Origin: Roseovarius sp. THAF9
GTDB taxonomy: Bacteria; Pseudomonadota; Alphaproteobacteria; Rhodobacterales; Rhodobacteraceae
Direction of reading: 5' to 3'
Length of the DNA: 64,000 nucleotides
Assembly (NCBI RefSeq): GCF_009363715.1
Contig: NZ_CP045406.1
Coordinates: 62,001-126,000, forward strand
The position numbers and the translations under genes were made by a program. The notes below the pieces were generated by a model. It saw nothing but the letters and a program-made list of their open reading frames with translations. It was not told the origin of the DNA and made no database searches. Of the stretch, positions 61,102-64,000 are shown piece after piece (within the stretch, counting starts at the first letter, position 1; each line of letters opens with the position of its first letter).

Positions 61102-62700
61102 ATGAATAAGCAACAGTATCTCAGCCTACTCCAGACCCGCCTGAATTCGCGCCAGATCGGGCGTCGTGACTTCATGCGCGGTGCATTGGCCACAGGTCTT
61201 GGTGTGGCTGCCGCAACCGGCCTCGCAGACCGCGCCGTCGCCGCCACGCCGCAAAAGGGTGGCATGCTGACCGTCGGCATCGGCCACGGGGCCACGACCG
61301 ACACGCTTGACCCGGGCAGGCTCGAGGCAGGATTCCTTATTCCTCTGGCTCTCGGTGTAAACGGTTATCTGACCGAAATCGATGCCAACAGTGCCGTGCG
61401 ACCCTCCATCGCCGAATCCTGGGAGGCGTCGCCGGATGCAAAGGTATGGACGTTCAAACTCCGCCAAGGGGTCGAATTCCATAACGGGAAACCGGTTACC
61501 GTCGAAGATGTCATCGCCTCCATCAACTACCATCGTGGCGAGCAGTCCGAGTCCGCGGGTGCGCCTCTGGTGGCCAACGTCACGGAAATCCGCGCCGATG
61601 GGTCAGATACAGTCATTTTCGAACTCGACGCCGGCAACGCGGATTTTCCGGCAGCCCTCAGCGATTATCACTTTCCGATCCTGCCGTCTGCGGACGGCGA
61701 GATCGACTGGCAGTCCGGAATCGGCTGCGGCGCGTACCGTCTGGACAATTTCGATCCGGGCGTCTCGGCGGACCTGTCCCGTTTCGAAAATCATTGGACA
61801 GATGCCGTCGGACACGTCGAAAACTGGCGCCTGCTGACCCTGCTGGACACCAACGCCCGAATGACCGCCGCAGTCTCTGGCGACGTGGATATCATCAACA
61901 AGGTCGACCTGAAGACAGCAACACTCTTCGCCAGGAAACCGGGGATCAACCTTCACTCTGTCGCGGGCACCCAGCATTATTCCTTCCCGATGTTGACCAA
62001 CACATCGCCCTTCGACGACAACAACGTCCGCCAGGCGATAAAGTGGGGCATCGACCGCGAGGAACTGGTCGAAAAGATCCTCTTCGGCTACGGCGGCGTG
62101 GGCAATGACCACCCCATCGGCTCGGGTCAAAGGTTCTTCAATACCGACCTGGAGCAGAAAACCTATGACCCCGACAAGGCGAAGCACTTCCTGAAACAGG
62201 CCGGTCTCGACAGCCTGGATGTCCGGCTTTCCGCCTCCGATGCTGCCTTCCCCGGGGCGATTGATGCAGCACTCCTGATCCAGAACTCGGCCAAGGAATG
62301 TGGCATCAACGTCGAGGTCTCGCGCGAGCCCAACGACGGGTACTGGAGCGACATCTGGAAGAAAGCCCCCTGGTGCGCGAGTTACTGGGCCGGCCGTCCA
62401 GTCGAGGATCTGATGTTCTCTCTCGCCTTCAAGTCCGGGGTGTCGTGGAACGAGAGTTTCTGGTCCAACGAGCGGTTCGATGCTCTGCTGGTCGAGGCCC
62501 GGGCCGAGCTTGATGAGGCCAAGCGCCGCGAGATGTATTTCGAAATGCAGGACATCGTCGCCAACAAGGGCGGCGTCGCCATACCGATGTTCGCCTCATA
62601 CGTATTTGCCACCAGCGACACGGTCGGAACGCCCGACACATTCGCCTCGAACCAAGACCTCGACGGTGCGAAGTTCATGGAGCGGTGGTGGAAGGTCTGA
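61102..62700 (+). CDS. Tat-exported peptide/opine-type ABC transporter substrate-binding protein (DppA-like)
   Basis: 532 residues from ATG 61102 (GGGAG upstream). The signal peptide has a Tat motif (GRRDFMRGALATGLGVAA). The mature part is of the SBP_bac_5 family: GGMLTVGIGHGATTDTLDPG, AESWEASPDAKVWTFKLRQG, VEFHNGKPVTVEDVIASINY, VRQAIKWGIDREELVEKIL. Its cognate permease and ATPase genes are not in the window and may follow the M81 gene. Substrate inferred: a peptide or peptide-like compound later cleaved by the M81 enzyme. Confidence 0.9.
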   Translation: MNKQQYLSLLQTRLNSRQIGRRDFMRGALATGLGVAAATGLADRAVAATPQKGGMLTVGIGHGATTDTLDPGRLEAGFLIPLALGVNGYLTEIDANSAVRPSIAESWEASPDAKVWTFKLRQGVEFHNGKPVTVEDVIASINYHRGEQSESAGAPLVANVTEIRADGSDTVIFELDAGNADFPAALSDYHFPILPSADGEIDWQSGIGCGAYRLDNFDPGVSADLSRFENHWTDAVGHVENWRLLTLLDTNARMTAAVSGDVDIINKVDLKTATLFARKPGINLHSVAGTQHYSFPMLTNTSPFDDNNVRQAIKWGIDREELVEKILFGYGGVGNDHPIGSGQRFFNTDLEQKTYDPDKAKHFLKQAGLDSLDVRLSASDAAFPGAIDAALLIQNSAKECGINVEVSREPNDGYWSDIWKKAPWCASYWAGRPVEDLMFSLAFKSGVSWNESFWSNERFDALLVEARAELDEAKRREMYFEMQDIVANKGGVAIPMFASYVFATSDTVGTPDTFASNQDLDGAKFMERWWKV

Positions 62701-62809
62701 AGATCCGCCACGTTGTGAACAAAGTGACGGGCCGAGAGCGCACCTTGCCTGTGCGACCCTGACAAGTTGGGCCGCAAGACATGAGACAAGACAGAAACAG
62801 GGGCCGGCG

Positions 62810-64000
62810 ATGAAGCTCTTCATGGCGACGCTATCGACCGAGACGAACACGTTCTCGCCCATGCCGACGGCCATGTCCGGCTTCGAGGAGTTTTACCTGC
62901 GCCACGGCACGGCGACGCAAGATCCGCCCAACCTGATGACCGAGGCGCTACACCTGTGGCGCAGGCGCGCCGAAGCCCTGGGTTGGTGCGTGACGGAAAG
63001 CCTCGCCGCGATTGCCGAGCCCGCCGGGCCGACCGTCGCCTCCACCTATGATGCGCTACGGGGCGAGATCCTGTCGGATCTTGAGCAGGCCGGCGGGGCC
63101 GACGTGATCCTGCTGCAACTGCATGGCGCGATGGTTGCCCAACACGTCGAGGATTGCGAGGGCGACATCCTGCAGGCCGTGCGCAACCTTTGCCCTGATG
63201 CCATCATCGGCGTCAGCCTTGATCTGCATTGTCACCTGACCGACGCGATGCTCTCGGCAGCGAACTTGATCGTGACGTTCAAGGAATACCCGCACGACGA
63301 CGCGACCCCGCGTGCGCGGGAGCTTTTTGATCTGGCGCTTCGGATGACGCGCAAGGAAATCCGCCCCGTCAGCAGCATGTTCGATTGCCGCATGCTGGGC
63401 CTTTACCTCACCAAGGAAGGCGAGATGCAAGAGGTCGTACGCGAAATGCACGCTCTCGAGGCGCAGCCGGGCATCCTGTCTGTCTCTTTGGCCCACGGCT
63501 TTCCCTGGGCTGACGTAGCCGATGTCGGGACCCGTGTTCTGGTCATCACGGATAATGATGCCGAGCTTGCTGCGCGGACGGCCGAGAATTTCGGCAAGGC
63601 ATTCTTTGCACGGCGCGATGCTGTCAACGCTTCATTCCCGGACCTCGACACGGCATTGGACCGCGCGATGACGTCGGTTGACGGACCAATCGTTCTGGCC
63701 GACATGGGCGACAATTCGGGCGCGGGCGCGCCCGGCGACGCGACCTTCGTACTGCGTGAGGTTCTGAAGCGCAGACTTACGGACGTGGCGGCAGGGTTCT
63801 TCTGGGATCCGGTCGTGCTGCGCATCTGCAAGGATGCGGGTCGTGGCGCACGGTTGTCGCTTCGGCTCGGCGGCAAGGTCGGACCGGACTCCGGCGATCC
63901 GGTCGATATAGACGCCGAGGTCATGCATGTCGCTTCGGGCCTTGGTCAGCATCTTGGCGAAGGACTTGAGCCGCTGGGTACAATGGTCTGGCTGCGCCTC
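62810..64000 (+). CDS. M81-family (MlrC-like) metallopeptidase, 3' end outside window
   Basis: The ATG at 62810 follows GGGGCCGGCG; the frame is open to the window edge (397 codons), so about 90-100 residues are missing from a usual ~490. Family motifs: LSTETNTFSPMPTAM at the start, LLQLHGAMVAQHVED, GVSLDLHCHLT (zinc His), YPHDDATPRA and ADMGDNSGAGAPGD. M81 includes the microcystin-degrading MlrC, but most members accompany dipeptide ABC transporters, as here, and the natural substrate is unknown. Confidence 0.88.
   Translation, partial: MKLFMATLSTETNTFSPMPTAMSGFEEFYLRHGTATQDPPNLMTEALHLWRRRAEALGWCVTESLAAIAEPAGPTVASTYDALRGEILSDLEQAGGADVILLQLHGAMVAQHVEDCEGDILQAVRNLCPDAIIGVSLDLHCHLTDAMLSAANLIVTFKEYPHDDATPRARELFDLALRMTRKEIRPVSSMFDCRMLGLYLTKEGEMQEVVREMHALEAQPGILSVSLAHGFPWADVADVGTRVLVITDNDAELAARTAENFGKAFFARRDAVNASFPDLDTALDRAMTSVDGPIVLADMGDNSGAGAPGDATFVLREVLKRRLTDVAAGFFWDPVVLRICKDAGRGARLSLRLGGKVGPDSGDPVDIDAEVMHVASGLGQHLGEGLEPLGTMVWLRL

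Noticed and set aside
1..64000. CRISPR arrays, tRNA or rRNA genes, and replication or conjugation genes
   Set aside because: No regularly spaced repeats, cloverleaf-like sequences, RepA/RepC or Tra/VirB proteins were seen on either strand.

Overview
The window looks like accessory DNA from a GC-rich alphaproteobacterium, most likely of the Rhodobacteraceae (Roseobacter group). The evidence is indirect: an HvrA-like H-NS protein, quaternary-ammonium and ureohydrolase catabolic genes typical of that group, GTG/TTG starts, and operons joined by ATGA or TGATG overlaps. I see no rRNA, tRNA, CRISPR array, replication or conjugation gene, so I cannot tell chromosome from plasmid. Insertion sequences and their wrecks divide the window into cassettes.

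Bases 1-9.9 kb are a defence-like island: the end of an LA2681-type HEPN protein, a large SF2 helicase with a candidate C-terminal nuclease domain, a DUF2235 (Tle1-like) hydrolase 12 bp behind it, and, convergent to these, a Septu/PtuAB-like pair whose ATPase carries an extra, apparently inactivated HNH domain at its N-terminus. An intact IS3-family element with a GGT target duplication lies just upstream of the PtuAB-like operon. Bases 10-14.3 kb hold a tyrosine recombinase, two small orphan proteins, an H-NS-family protein, a transposase scar and a GSU2403-type nucleotidyltransferase.

Two same-orientation copies of a second IS3-family element (14614-16123 and 55342-56852) bracket about 39 kb of mainly metabolic cargo. 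The two copies are nearly identical over about 1.15 kb and clearly diverged over the rest. The cargo contains, in order: (a) a nitronate monooxygenase / DUF488 / 5-formyl-THF cyclo-ligase operon with a divergent LysR gene, an HPP-CBS protein and an MFS transporter; (b) two divergent operons at 23.2-31.6 kb encoding a TetR regulator, two ureohydrolases, two SDRs, a polysaccharide-deacetylase-fold amidohydrolase and a NitT/TauT-type ABC importer, ending in a decayed aminohydrolase, and probably serving an unidentified guanidino or ureide compound; (c) after an IS30 element, a quaternary-ammonium region (33.7-47.9 kb) with carnitine dehydrogenase-like, BKACE, aldehyde dehydrogenase, choline sulfatase and CntA/GbcA-like Rieske genes, divergent from a ProXVW-type importer with a fused double permease, and two GlxA-type regulators; (d) a second MFS transporter, a polar amino-acid ABC importer, a third GlxA-type regulator and a PEP-mutase/isocitrate-lyase-family enzyme.

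Right of the second IS copy, which separates fragments of two unrelated genes, lie a VOC protein, a DUF5131 protein, a CPA1-type antiporter and an MmcQ/YjbR protein. The window ends in an XRE regulator divergent from a Tat-exported DppA-like binding protein and an M81 (MlrC-like) peptidase that runs off the edge.
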